Below, one piece after another: positions 1 through 9,542 of a stretch of DNA of 64,000 nucleotides. The DNA comes from Bacillus sp. P14.5 (GTDB lineage Bacteria > Bacillota > Bacilli > Bacillales > Bacillaceae_B), in the NCBI RefSeq assembly GCF_003316765.1, contig NZ_NIJF01000116.1:124001-188000 (forward strand). Reading direction: 5' to 3'. Position 1 is the stretch's first letter. Each line of letters opens with the position of its first letter. The translations under genes and the position numbers were made by a program. A model generated the notes under the pieces. The model was not told where the DNA came from, did not search any database, and worked only from the letters and a program-made list of their open reading frames with translations.

Positions 1-1106
1 AGCACAATCGCCGGGATAACAACGACAGCCATTCCAAGGAAGGCATAACCTGGTGCGTAGTCATACAGGAATCCGCCGATAAAGGTTAAGACAGCGGTAC
101 TCAAACCTGTACCTAACGCCGTGTAAACACCTTGTGCAGCCGGAACGTCCTTGCTTTCCAGCTCTTCATAAATTAGCCTCATAAAGGCGTAATGTGTTAG
201 CCCGAAAGTAAAAGCGTGCAGCAGTTGTGTCGCAACAAACACGGACACACTCGGGAATAGGAACAACATCGTCCATCTCAGGACAGCGGCCGAACCGGCT
301 ATCATGAACATGATGGAAATGGAACGCCCTTTTAAAAACTTATCAGATAGTGCGAAGAAAAGAATTTCAGCAATTACAGCCACATTCAAAAGCACTCCGA
401 TATAAAGGTTGCTGACGTCGAGGTCCTTCAGATACAGCACACCATAGTTGTAGTAAGCTGCGTGAGTTCCCTGCAGGAAAATGACGATTCCCATAGCAAG
501 GACGAACTTTTTAGACTTAATCAGATTGCGATACGACATCCGTTCCTGTCCACGAGGCGCGCTCATGGATTCCGGAAGCTTTTGCAGTGAAGAAATCAGG
601 ATAATGATAATCCCCGCGAACATCATATAGATGACCGCACCCTCATTGAAAATCGAGGTGACCACACCTGCCAGAAGAAGCGCAGCGGTGTACCCGATGG
701 ACCCCCATGATCTGCTTTTACCATAATCGATTTTATCTTTTTTCATCATGACCGCCGCCATGCTTTCAACGAGCGGCATTACCATCGGATAGACAAGACT
801 GAAAATTACCATGCAGGCCAGCATCCCGATGTATGAACTTAATGGAAAGAATAATAGAAGTGACAGGCCTGACCCGACAACGATGATGCGGGCGAGTTGT
901 CCAAGCGGAAACCTCTGGCTCAAGGTTGGAAATAAATAAAAGCTGGAAAACGAACGGGCAATCATGCCGGCAGCGATTAGTGAAGACGCTGTGGCAATCG
1001 AAAAGCCTTTGCTTTCAACAAGCCATGCAGTCCAATATGGTACGAAAATGCCCCAGGTGAAAAAGATTGCAAAGAATTGAATGGACAGCCAGTTTTGTTT
1101 CTTCAT
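1..1106 (-). CDS. MFS transporter, PPP/HcaT-like family (3' end cut by window edge)
   Basis: Reading the minus strand from ATG at 1106 gives about 368 open codons that run off the left edge. The product begins MKKQNWLSIQFFAIFFTWG and is a polytopic membrane protein of about 11 hydrophobic segments. It belongs to the MFS_1_like/PPP group that includes HcaT and several nucleoside or aromatic-acid proton symporters. A conserved YGKSRSWGSIGY stretch between the N-terminal helices fits this group. Family members have about 380-400 residues, so only a short C-terminal piece is missing. An AAGGGGG ribosome binding site lies about 13 nt upstream of the ATG. The substrate cannot be told from sequence. 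It is monocistronic as far as visible. Confidence 0.8.
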   Translation of the reverse strand, partial: MKKQNWLSIQFFAIFFTWGIFVPYWTAWLVESKGFSIATASSLIAAGMIARSFSSFYLFPTLSQRFPLGQLARIIVVGSGLSLLLFFPLSSYIGMLACMVIFSLVYPMVMPLVESMAAVMMKKDKIDYGKSRSWGSIGYTAALLLAGVVTSIFNEGAVIYMMFAGIIIILISSLQKLPESMSAPRGQERMSYRNLIKSKKFVLAMGIVIFLQGTHAAYYNYGVLYLKDLDVSNLYIGVLLNVAVIAEILFFALSDKFLKGRSISIMFMIAGSAAVLRWTMLFLFPSVSVFVATQLLHAFTFGLTHYAFMRLIYEELESKDVPAAQGVYTALGTGLSTAVLTFIGGFLYDYAPGYAFLGMAVVVIPAIV

Positions 1107-1262
1107 AAAAAGAAGGGATCCCCCTTATGTATTGGTTGAATGAATGGTTACTTGTATAATCAAGAATTCATTATACGCCTGGCAAAAAGCCGATTCAAGG
1201 GGGTGTCTGGGAAAAATAACAGTGGTTGCGCTTACATTCCCAGCGCGTCAACCGGGAAAAAA

Positions 1263-1748
1263 TTAATACAAATTCTGCAGGTGTTTTTTGAGCTTTTCTT
1301 TAGCTCCGGAACGCCATTTTTTTACTGCGGAGGGAGATACGCATTCCGTCTGTGCGATCTCTTTTAAAGTAAGCCCATCCAAGCAAGTATAGATCACCCA
1401 TTTGGTTTGATTATTGTTCAATTCATGGCAGTAAGACAGCAGCAGATCAGCTTCCAATGGCATAACCTTATTAGGGTCCTCTACATATTCCCAATACTCT
1501 TCCTTGGGAGTGCTGTGCCGCTCCTCATGTAAAATGCTTCTCTTCATTTCATCCAGGATTCTTCCCCTTATGTAAGAGTAGGCATAGCTGGAAAAATGGC
1601 CTTTCTCGTGATTGAAACGGGTGGCTGCCTCCCAAAGCGCAATCAACCCCAGCTGGTAAAATTCATCTTCATTCTTATACACATGAAGAGTCTTCATTAC
1701 TTTGTAAATCATCGGCTCATACTGCACTGCAATCTCCTCAAAATTCAT
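1263..1748 (-). CDS. sigma-70 family RNA polymerase sigma factor, small
   Basis: 161 residues starting MNFEEIAVQYEPMIYK. I chose this ATG over one 19 codons upstream because a GAGAGGG site precedes it and sigma region 2 starts right here. Residues about 1-80 are region 2 (core binding and -10 recognition, with FxSYAYxYIRGRILDEMKR). Residues about 110-160 are a region 4 helix-turn-helix (LTLKEIAQTECVSPSAVKKWR). There is no region 3 and no adjacent anti-sigma gene. It could be an alternative sigma factor or one of the ComX-like small factors found in Bacillaceae. Target genes cannot be inferred. Confidence 0.8.
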   Translation of the reverse strand: MNFEEIAVQYEPMIYKVMKTLHVYKNEDEFYQLGLIALWEAATRFNHEKGHFSSYAYSYIRGRILDEMKRSILHEERHSTPKEEYWEYVEDPNKVMPLEADLLLSYCHELNNNQTKWVIYTCLDGLTLKEIAQTECVSPSAVKKWRSGAKEKLKKHLQNLY

Positions 1749-2301
1749 GGTTCTTTCCCTCTCAGGAAAGCGCGCTTTCACTAGGTTATTCCCGGGTAAG
1801 TTCATCTTACTTTTCTGGAAATAATCTGACGAATAGCTAAAAAGCCGTTTTTAGCCTAAGAAAATGGGTTTTTAATATTCTAAAATGAAACGTTCAGGAA
1901 GACTAATATTAATTTAATAAAAGAAAAATTAAAAACCGTCATTGCTTTCTAAAGGTAAGCTGATTTTTCCTTCATTCTTAGTAAAAGCCTAGAACAGTAG
2001 AACAACACCTTAAAAGATTAAAACACTATTAATAAGTGGATAAGATTACAGGCTTTAACTAAAGCATTAACTTAGGGGAAGAAGATAAGGAGATAATAGT
2101 GCGACATATTTTAAAGTTATCTACTTGAAGTGGTGGCTCCAATGAAACATGAAAACACCAAATAGAGCACTCTAATGGGAAATCCTGAAGGTAAATACAC
2201 TTCTTCACCTTTCTTTACTTAAGGCAGCATTGAGTTGGGGGAGGAAAGAAGTAAACTTTATTGTAGATAATGGCTAGATGGTTGCTGCAGGATGGTTGAA
2301 A
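1749..2301. other. intergenic, no gene seen
   Basis: AT-rich stretch between the sigma-factor start and the LtaS-type gene terminator. I see no convincing open frame with a ribosome binding site, no RNA gene and no repeat shared with the rest of the window. Confidence 0.5.
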
Positions 2302-2328
2302 AGAACGCATCCTTTAAGGATGCGTTCT
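2302..2328 (-). terminator. rho-independent terminator of the LtaS-type gene
   Basis: Inverted repeat with 11-bp arms (AGAACGCATCC / GGATGCGTTCT) around a 5-nt loop, followed on the minus strand by TTTTC. It lies 20 nt beyond the stop at 2348. Confidence 0.75.
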
Positions 2329-2347
2329 AACTTTAGACAGATGCGAA

Positions 2348-4222
2348 TTATTGTTTAATAGGAAAGATCTTATCTATTAAATTGTTTTCCAATAAATATC
2401 TGGATAATTGTACATCATTATAAACTTTTTCATAGTTTAGCTTGCAATTCTCTAGTTTAACTGCGGTTCCATTTTGACTATTAATACATTTTCCATCTTC
2501 AAATTTACCGGTATGTGCTGCCTGATAACTATAGGTACTTCCATAGTAACTATATTGTGTGGTCTCATAGTAAAAACCTACAGTTCGTTCTATTTCTGAG
2601 TCAAGGGGGAGACCGAATTGTACAAGCGGCCTTGTAATTCCCATCATTTGAGAGATGGTTGGATAAATATCCATCTGACTTCCTATGACTTTATTGACAA
2701 CCCCTTTAGATTGTTCAGGATGGTGGATGATCAGTGGGATATTAAATCGTTCCTTTTCATCAAAATCAACATTGATTAGATCTTTCATTTCCTCTCTATC
2801 CTTTGGGACTGGCCCGTAATGGTCACCATAAATAATAAAAATAGTATTATCCCATAAGTTATTTTCTTTTAAATCTGTGATAAAAGATCCTAATGCTTGA
2901 TCAAAATAATTAACACTTTCCAAATAGTTTCCTGTTGGAGTATTCTTTATATTGCTCGTCAAGTTCAAGTGCTGGTGCTCTTGAGGTAACTCAAAAGGTC
3001 TGTGAACAGTTAGAGATACAATAAAATTATAAAACGGTTGGTCCATGTTTTTATATTGTTTAACCATTTGACGAAAAATACTCTCATCAGAGATTCCAAG
3101 CCCCACAATTTCATCACTTTCAATTTGTTTATGTCCGGAATGATAAAATGTGTCAAATCCTTGATTAGGGTATGCTTTCTGTCTGTTCCAAAACTCAGGG
3201 CTGTTTCCATGGGTGACCGAAGTTTCATATCCTTTTTCCCTTAAAACATTAGCTAGAGAAAGGTAATTATTATTAGGATATTTTTTGTATACCCCATTAT
3301 CAGACATAGGATAGAGGGAATTATTTGCTACAAATTCAGCATCGGATGTATTTCCCCGCCCGATCTGCAAGTAAATATTGGGATAGTAATTACTAGTACT
3401 TGCTAATTCATTCAGAACTGGGGTTACTTCCTTGCCCTCTACCTCTAGATTGATAACAAAATCGTTTAGGGATTCTGCTTGAATAATTATAAGGTTTTTT
3501 CCTTTGAACTTACCGAAGTCAGGATTACTTTTTTGTATATCCTGAATAAGTGAGAATCTTTTTTGTAAGCTGTCTGATTCATCTTCATCAGCAGTAGAAG
3601 AAGTATCGAGGAACACTGCTTCTTCAATAGGGTCATTAGATTTAAAAGTGTTGTAAATATGTGCTGGAATAATTCCTGAAACAGCAACTTTATATTGATC
3701 TGAATAAGAAGGCTCCAAAGTAGTAAAGGCTAACAGGATAATCATTCCAAGGCCTATAACATATAAAAATAGAGGAGCTAAACCTGCGCTTATAGTTTTA
3801 TTTCTTTTTGAATAATATATTAGCAGAATTAATAAAAAGGGAAGATCAACCCAATACCATAAATCAGATATGTATATTAAAGAAAGAATAGAGCTGAAAA
3901 CAGTACCGACTTGATTAGCTTGACTTAATAATTGAATATCTAATATGGCATCATAATATCGTTCGTATACGACATCGGCATATAAAAGTAAAGTTACTAA
4001 AAAATATAGAAAGAAAGAAAGAGCTGCTTTTTTCAGGGTAGGCTTTGATAAAGAAAAACTGCAGACAACAAAGCCCACTGCTAATGATGAAATAGTCATG
4101 AAGAGGATATTGATATTAAAGGACAACTCATTAATGAATAAAGTTTGCTTAATGAGCCAGGAAATACTAAAAATGAATATCAGCAAAGTTTGCATTAAAT
4201 ATACTCTTTTGCGTTCAATCAA
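2348..4222 (-). CDS. LTA synthase family membrane sulfatase (LtaS/YqgS/YvgJ type)
   Basis: 624 residues from a TTG start that sits 7 nt after a perfect AAGGAGGG site. The first ~190 residues contain about five membrane helices. The remaining extracellular part is an alkaline-phosphatase-fold sulfatase domain. The catalytic threonine motif GNTSDAEF (about residues 292-299), an HGN motif and IIYGDHYGP near the C-terminal metal site all match glycerol-phosphate transferases that build lipoteichoic acid from phosphatidylglycerol. Bacilli carry several paralogues, and which one this represents cannot be decided. Its position next to an S-layer locus may be incidental. A terminator follows directly, so it is probably transcribed alone. 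Confidence 0.88.
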   Translation of the reverse strand: MIERKRVYLMQTLLIFIFSISWLIKQTLFINELSFNINILFMTISSLAVGFVVCSFSLSKPTLKKAALSFFLYFLVTLLLYADVVYERYYDAILDIQLLSQANQVGTVFSSILSLIYISDLWYWVDLPFLLILLIYYSKRNKTISAGLAPLFLYVIGLGMIILLAFTTLEPSYSDQYKVAVSGIIPAHIYNTFKSNDPIEEAVFLDTSSTADEDESDSLQKRFSLIQDIQKSNPDFGKFKGKNLIIIQAESLNDFVINLEVEGKEVTPVLNELASTSNYYPNIYLQIGRGNTSDAEFVANNSLYPMSDNGVYKKYPNNNYLSLANVLREKGYETSVTHGNSPEFWNRQKAYPNQGFDTFYHSGHKQIESDEIVGLGISDESIFRQMVKQYKNMDQPFYNFIVSLTVHRPFELPQEHQHLNLTSNIKNTPTGNYLESVNYFDQALGSFITDLKENNLWDNTIFIIYGDHYGPVPKDREEMKDLINVDFDEKERFNIPLIIHHPEQSKGVVNKVIGSQMDIYPTISQMMGITRPLVQFGLPLDSEIERTVGFYYETTQYSYYGSTYSYQAAHTGKFEDGKCINSQNGTAVKLENCKLNYEKVYNDVQLSRYLLENNLIDKIFPIKQ

Positions 4223-4317
4223 TAAACTCCCTCCTTATTTTCTTTGTAAATTTTTTGTAAAGTTTATTACATTCTAACAAAAATAGTTTAATGTTGAAAA
4301 TATTAGAACGAATAAAA

Positions 4318-4343
4318 AACCGGTCTCCTATAAGAGACCGGTT
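4318..4343 (-). terminator. terminator behind the S-layer-like pseudogene
   Basis: Ten-base-pair stem AACCGGTCTC / GAGACCGGTT with a 6-nt loop, followed on the minus strand by TTTTATTC. It lies just beyond the last reading-frame remnant that ends at 4363, which supports reading 4363-5390 as one former gene. Confidence 0.75.
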
Positions 4344-4362
4344 GACTTAACTTTATTTATTG

Positions 4363-5390
4363 TTATATTTCTTCAATATCTAAGATGTAGAATCTTACGG
4401 AATTACTATTAAGATCAATGGGGTAAAGCATAACTGTAATTTCAAATTCCTGAAATTCAAAACTTATTATCTGAGTTTCTCCAGAGATTAAAGAAGTTTC
4501 AAGTTTATAATAGTCTTCTATTCTTCCGCCTTCTTTAGTGAAAAAATAAAAATTCATTGTATCTTGGTAATTATCAGAGGAATACATAAGAAATTCCGTT
4601 ACATAACCATATATATCAGGTTCTTAGTTATAATCCATCATTTCTTCAAAATCAACTAACTCATCTTGGAGTGCTTTGAAAACGTGAGCAGGATACCTAG
4701 CATGAACTTCAGGGAGAAATCCATTGATAGTTTCGAGCATATAATAAGCATCATAATTATCTGATGAAAGTTCTAAATTTGCTTCTTCGACTAAATCATA
4801 AACTGTCACAAAATAGGTAAAGTGTTTTTTAATTTCTTCAGCTGGCAGCTTATATTTTTTTAATATGGCATCTCTTGTAGATTTTCCATATACCCTTTAA
4901 AGCAAGACTGCTTGTTTTCTTATTTCTGAAGAGAGTTTGTGATAATAACTGCTTGTAACAGGCAGCATGTATATCTCTCCTTTTTTAAATGCTTCAATTC
5001 ATTTGTTAAAGTTTCAATTTTCTTGCCGGCGTTCAGTGCATCAATGTAAGCTACAGCCCTGTCAATGTGAAGTTTAACGTTTGAATTCAGCCTGCTAAAC
5101 AATTGTACTTTAGCTGGACTGCTTTTTAATGAGGTCACAGCAGAATATGCTTTTGTATATGATTTTTTTGTTTGATTAAAAAGTTTCATATTAGGGGTAG
5201 ATAAAGTTTAATTATATTCAAAAGAGATTTGCTTCCTCAGCAGGTTCGCATTAGTTTCAGCAGTTTTCACCAGGCTTTCTGTGTAGCTTAATGAAACTGC
5301 TGCACTTGCTCGATAGCTTGGAGCTGCCATGCTAAAAACAATTAAAAGGGTTAAAAGGGACAATATCATTTTAATTAACTTTATGTTCAT
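4363..5390 (-). pseudogene. decayed paralogue of the SbsC-type S-layer/wall-binding module
   Basis: Four minus-strand remnants line up end to end. 5390-5211 is a signal peptide plus ETLVK-like start. 5207-4990 aligns with the S-layer protein (PNMKLFNQTK versus PNMEVFNATK; HIDRAVAYIDALNAGKK versus HINRAVAFIDAVTSGKK). About 4980-4627 restores SEIRKQAVLL and RVYGKSTRDAIL. 4623-4363 continues in the same frame to a last stop. They are split by in-frame TAA codons at 5208-5210, 4897-4899 and 4624-4626 and by a frame change at the T6 run 4981-4986 (A6 on the coding strand). Restored length is about 342 residues: signal peptide, SbsC-like domain and an unrecognised C-terminal part of about 85 residues. 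Three stops plus a frameshift make this a true pseudogene rather than a read error. Confidence 0.85.
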
Positions 5391-6742
5391 ACGTTCTCTC
5401 CTCTATTTAGAAAATATATCCGATTTTATAGTTTTTAAGCCATAGGTATAATAGTGTGTTTTTTGTTCTTTAGAATGATTTTTAATATGGTTGAAAGTAA
5501 ATTGGTTACTGTATTTATCATAGTATTTTTAACTAATAGTGACATTCGCTTTTTTAAGTTTTAAAAACTGAGGGCTAAGTCCGGAGATTTCCATTTAAAA
5601 ATCTTTTTCAAAATCTTCCTAGCAAAAAAAGAAAGTTTATATAGAAGCAATTAATATTCCCTCCATAGAAGCGACTCATCGGGCGAGAGTTCACCCTATA
5701 AAAAGTTAAGCATCCTGGTCGACCATGGAAACAAATAACCCCCTGAGATAAAAAAAGGTCTTCCTTTTTATCTCAGGGGGTTATTTTAATCTGAGAGTCT
5801 GTGCTGCAAAGGACGCCTTCCGTTCCAAACGTCTTAAAATCTAAAAGTTTTTTTAGGCAGCAGTAGACGCTTTTTATGTATACCCTATCCTGATGTCTGT
5901 CTGTTTGAAGGAGGGCTAACATACCTGATTTAATCCTTTTTAATGGTAAGTAAGCGATCAGTTCTTCAGTTCCATTTTATTAAACTTATAGATCTAATTC
6001 CTGAAATTTTTACCTATCCTTGAAAAAATTAATTTTGAGTTCATGACATCATTCTAAAAAATGAGGATCCTTCTAATAGTTAGGTTTGTTTCCCTGATTC
6101 AATAGAAGTCTTTAAAAATACGCCCATTAATTGTAAAGGTTAACGTTTTTATATTCTAATGAACACATTTCAAATGATTATAAGGAATCAGGTGATGCTT
6201 TAGAGGAAAAAAGGAAATCGGTACAGTGAAGCAAAAGCCCTTATATAATTATGGAATTATTTGTAAGTGGTATACGTTAGTTTAATTTGGTTTTTATGTA
6301 ATAATAAAACTTTTTTATAAAATATTCTATTTTTATGGGTAATTTATCCTTTACATTCCATCCAATTATGGTAATATATTGGTGTGTTTAAATAAATACT
6401 GGTAAAAATTCAAATGATATGGAAATGTTGTATTACAATATTACGGAATACGTCAAAATAAATGCTAAAATTCTAAATTTTTTAAAAAAGTTACTTTTTA
6501 TCTAGTAATATAGAATTTTTTATATTATAATCGAACTAGGGTTAAGGAATACTTTGTAATTAAAGGTCTTTTGTCCCAAGTTTTACATATATAGGTTCCG
6601 CAATGGTTTATAATTCTGGTTGAAGTTAGCGAAGGATTTTAGTTTGTTATTTTACATAACTTATAACTAGTAATCTTAAAGGTTGGCCCTTTGCTAATTC
6701 ACATATAACTTATTGATAATAATGAAAGGGGAATATTATTTA
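5391..6742 (+). other. 1.35-kb AT-rich region upstream of the S-layer gene
   Basis: No protein gene is visible. The region contains a strong orphan hairpin (separate entry) and several TATAAT-like hexamers (for example 6526-6531 and near 6609). None has a well-placed -35 that I would call a promoter. S-layer genes are known for long leaders and multiple promoters, so part of this is probably a long 5' untranslated leader. The GAAAGGGG ribosome binding site is at about 6724-6731. Confidence 0.4.
5733..5787. terminator. strong bidirectional hairpin with no adjacent gene
   Basis: Long inverted repeat with arms AATAACCCCCTGAGATAAAA and its complement around a short AGGTCTTCC-like loop, flanked by A and T tracts so it can end transcription either way. 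No gene lies within 340 bp on either side, so what it terminates is unclear. It may stop read-through into the divergent regions or end a small untranslated RNA. Confidence 0.65.
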
Positions 6743-9412
6743 ATGAATAAGAAAAAAGCATTCAAAGTAGCAACATCTTCTGCTATTGCGGCAGCTGCAT
6801 TTGTTGCTGCAAACCCAGCTCAAGCAGCAACTTCTTCACAAGCAGAAACATTAGTTAAAGACGCAGAACAATTAGCAGGTGCTCTTAAGTGGGCAATCTC
6901 AGTTGAGGGATCAGCAACTGTTGACTACCCTAACATGGAAGTATTCAATGCTACGAAAGCTGCTCGTGATAAAGCTGCAGCAGCAGTTAAAACTCTAAGC
7001 GGCACTCAAAAATATGTTCTTCAAGCTCGCCTGGATGCTGAAGTAAACCTACACATCAACCGCGCAGTAGCATTCATCGATGCTGTCACTTCTGGTAAGA
7101 AAATTGAAGAAAAAGCGGCAGCGCTTGAAGCAGAATTAAATGACGGTATTACTAACGATACAGTTTCTGCTTATCACACATTAACTGAAGAGATTCGCAA
7201 ACAAGCGGAACTTCTCTACCGTGTGTATGGTAAATCTACTCGTGATGCTATCCTTGATACTTACAAAGCACCAGCGGAAGGTCTTCTTAATGAAGCGCTT
7301 TACCCTGTAAGTGTTAAAGTTGAATTGAATCGTTTAGCTTCTGCTATCTCAAGTGATGATCTTACTGAAGCTAACAAGCGCTATGCTAACATTACTGCTT
7401 GGCTGCCAAAAGTTGAAGATTCTTCTCTTGAAGCAGAACTAACTGCAGAATTAGAAGCTTTGGAAGCTGCCTATGAGGCGTTAAAAGGAGATCCTATCTC
7501 AGTTGATCCTTCTCCAGCACCAAGCGTACCTTCTACAGATGTGAAAGTTGTAACTGTTGGTGACGAAGTTGAATATACACTGACAGCTCGCAATGCTGAT
7601 GGAACTCTTGCTAAAAATGCTGCAGTAGACATCAAATTGGTTGATCCAAGTGCAGTAACTGTCAGCGAAGATGGCAAAGTAGTATTCAAAGACAGTGACC
7701 CTGCTGATGCTTTGGCTGACTTAGATCTTGCTAAAGCAGATGCTCTAATCAGCAAAGTTAACGGATTGGCTCATAACAAGAAAACTTTAAGCCACTTCAG
7801 TACTGGTGCTTCTGGAACAGTGACATTCTCTGTTAAATCCGGCACAGCGCTTTCTGCAGTTCCAGTAATGTTCGTAGAAGAAAATGTTAATGACAATGAT
7901 ATCAGCCTGGCTGTAGACAATACTCCAGTAGAAGGAGTTGCGGTTGGTGCGGTTGCTAAATGGCTGCCTAAAGAAGCGGGAATCGACGCTTATAAAATGG
8001 GTACAGTAGTTGAGGTTAATAAAGCAGAGGGTTGGTATACTCTTGACCTTACAGGAAATGGATATGCAGACGTTCTTGCTAAATTCGATAATAACGATCG
8101 CTTCCGTTACCTTGAAACAGGCGCAACTGTTGATGGCGGGCTCACTCGCGCTCAATTTGAAGCACACCTAAGTGTAGGTGACAAACTTGACTTCACTTAC
8201 AATACTGATTCTCAAGGTGTAACAATCCACTCTATCCAACAAGATAAAGTAGGAGCTGTTTCTAACCTTAAAGCAGTAGTGGATGGGAATAAAGCTATCG
8301 TCACATTTGATAAAGTAGGCAACTATAACGTAGAAGGTTATATGGTAGAACGTACTGTTAAAGATGCAACTGGTGCTGTTAAAGACCAAACAACTTTCAA
8401 TACTCCAATTCTTCAATCTGCAGCAGGTGAGTTTGTGGATACTGGTCTTGGGAAATTTTCTTCATCATACTCAGTTACTTATACTGTTTATGCTGTAGAT
8501 CTTGAAGGTGATACTAACTTCTATGCTTACGGAGAGAGAGCAACATCTAATGCTGTAAATCCTCCTGTGAAAGCTGATACTGAAGCGCCTGTATTAATAG
8601 GAAATGCGCTAACTGATGTAAGTGCTGATAATACAATGGACGGTATCCTAAACCTAGGCGATGTTTTCACGCTTGAGTACAGTGATTCTCTAAGTGCTGT
8701 TGCCAGCAATGCAACATTGCATGTAACGGATACGGACGGTACTGTAACTACAATTACTAATGGCAAAAATGCTACGTTCACTGTATCTGGAAATAAAGTT
8801 CAAGTGAAAATCACTGGTACACTAGAAAATACTGTAACAGGTGGAGTGAACAAATTGTCTGTACCATTCGCGATCACTAACGCTTCTGGTATTAAAGATG
8901 ATGCTGGTCATGCTTGGGTACCAGGTGATAATGATCAATCACACCGTTTTGTAGGAGATGCTGATCTTAGCACTTCAGCTTACGATGTTCCTACAAGCGA
9001 CCTGTTTAAAAACCTAATTGATCTTTCTACTGTTAGCATCCTTGGTGATACAGATGGGAAACTTAATGCGGGTGACCAAGTTCAGTTAACGTTTGCTTCT
9101 GTGAACGATGCTATCGCTTCTGCAAAAGCTATTACACTTGTAGATGAAGCTGGCAATAAAGTAATCCTTGATTCGACTGAAGCAGTACATGATTCAGCAA
9201 ATGACGGGATCACTAACGCTGAAGTAATTGTAAATGGTCATACAGTAACATTCACGGTTGGTAATGACATTGATGTTCTTAACAGCGCAGGAAACGATGG
9301 CTGGATCAACATTAATTCCGATGTGCACGTAACATCGACAGAAGGTTTCTCTGGTGTTAAATCAGGATTAGTATTTGACATCCGTGGAGACAAAGACGGT
9401 CTAGCTAACTAA
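6743..9412 (+). CDS. S-layer protein with SbsC-type N-terminal wall-binding domain
   Basis: 889 residues from the ATG at 6743, chosen because it gives a classical signal peptide (MNKKKAFKVATSSAIAAAAF, AQA cleavage near residue 29) after GAAAGGGG. Residues about 30-245 resemble the N-terminal domain of Geobacillus SbsC: alpha-helical, with RVYGKSTRDAILDTYKAPAE and a YANITAWLPKVEDS motif. In SbsC and SgsE this domain binds the secondary cell wall polymer. No SLH motif is present. A Pro/Ser linker near residue 250 leads to a long beta-rich region with Ig-like repeats that should form the lattice. Codon use is strongly biased (GCT, GTA, CGC/CGT, AAC), as in very highly expressed genes. Export by the SecA2/SLAP pair encoded at 15.2-18.5 kb is likely but inferred. 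Confidence 0.88.
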   Translation: MNKKKAFKVATSSAIAAAAFVAANPAQAATSSQAETLVKDAEQLAGALKWAISVEGSATVDYPNMEVFNATKAARDKAAAAVKTLSGTQKYVLQARLDAEVNLHINRAVAFIDAVTSGKKIEEKAAALEAELNDGITNDTVSAYHTLTEEIRKQAELLYRVYGKSTRDAILDTYKAPAEGLLNEALYPVSVKVELNRLASAISSDDLTEANKRYANITAWLPKVEDSSLEAELTAELEALEAAYEALKGDPISVDPSPAPSVPSTDVKVVTVGDEVEYTLTARNADGTLAKNAAVDIKLVDPSAVTVSEDGKVVFKDSDPADALADLDLAKADALISKVNGLAHNKKTLSHFSTGASGTVTFSVKSGTALSAVPVMFVEENVNDNDISLAVDNTPVEGVAVGAVAKWLPKEAGIDAYKMGTVVEVNKAEGWYTLDLTGNGYADVLAKFDNNDRFRYLETGATVDGGLTRAQFEAHLSVGDKLDFTYNTDSQGVTIHSIQQDKVGAVSNLKAVVDGNKAIVTFDKVGNYNVEGYMVERTVKDATGAVKDQTTFNTPILQSAAGEFVDTGLGKFSSSYSVTYTVYAVDLEGDTNFYAYGERATSNAVNPPVKADTEAPVLIGNALTDVSADNTMDGILNLGDVFTLEYSDSLSAVASNATLHVTDTDGTVTTITNGKNATFTVSGNKVQVKITGTLENTVTGGVNKLSVPFAITNASGIKDDAGHAWVPGDNDQSHRFVGDADLSTSAYDVPTSDLFKNLIDLSTVSILGDTDGKLNAGDQVQLTFASVNDAIASAKAITLVDEAGNKVILDSTEAVHDSANDGITNAEVIVNGHTVTFTVGNDIDVLNSAGNDGWININSDVHVTSTEGFSGVKSGLVFDIRGDKDGLAN

Positions 9413-9424
9413 TTTTCACAAAGG

Positions 9425-9462
9425 AATCAGGCTCCAATCTCATTAAGAGGTGGGGCCTGATT
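9425..9462 (+). terminator. S-layer gene terminator
   Basis: Arms AATCAGGCTCCA and TGGGGCCTGATT pair with one wobble, then a TTATTAATT tail. Placed 13 nt after the S-layer stop codon. Confidence 0.8.
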
Positions 9463-9542
9463 ATTAATTAAAATTATCTGACAAATTTGATATTTTGAAA
9501 TATTAGGTTTTATTAGTTTTTAATTGATAAGGAGGAAAATAA

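Noticed and set aside
1140..1367. 75-codon plus-strand frame
   Set aside because: Overlaps the start region between two minus-strand genes and the 3' end of the sigma gene; no ribosome binding site.
4363..4587. Independent 74-residue gene
   Set aside because: It is in the same frame as the pseudogene end, separated by one TAA, has no own ribosome binding site and is followed by the gene terminator.
4624..5189. Two small genes (89 and 61 codons)
   Set aside because: Both align to consecutive parts of the S-layer module, so they are remnants of one pseudogene.
7471..8781. Minus-strand open frames under the S-layer gene
   Set aside because: Shadows caused by the strong codon bias of the S-layer gene; no start signals and low-complexity Ser/Thr/Val translation.
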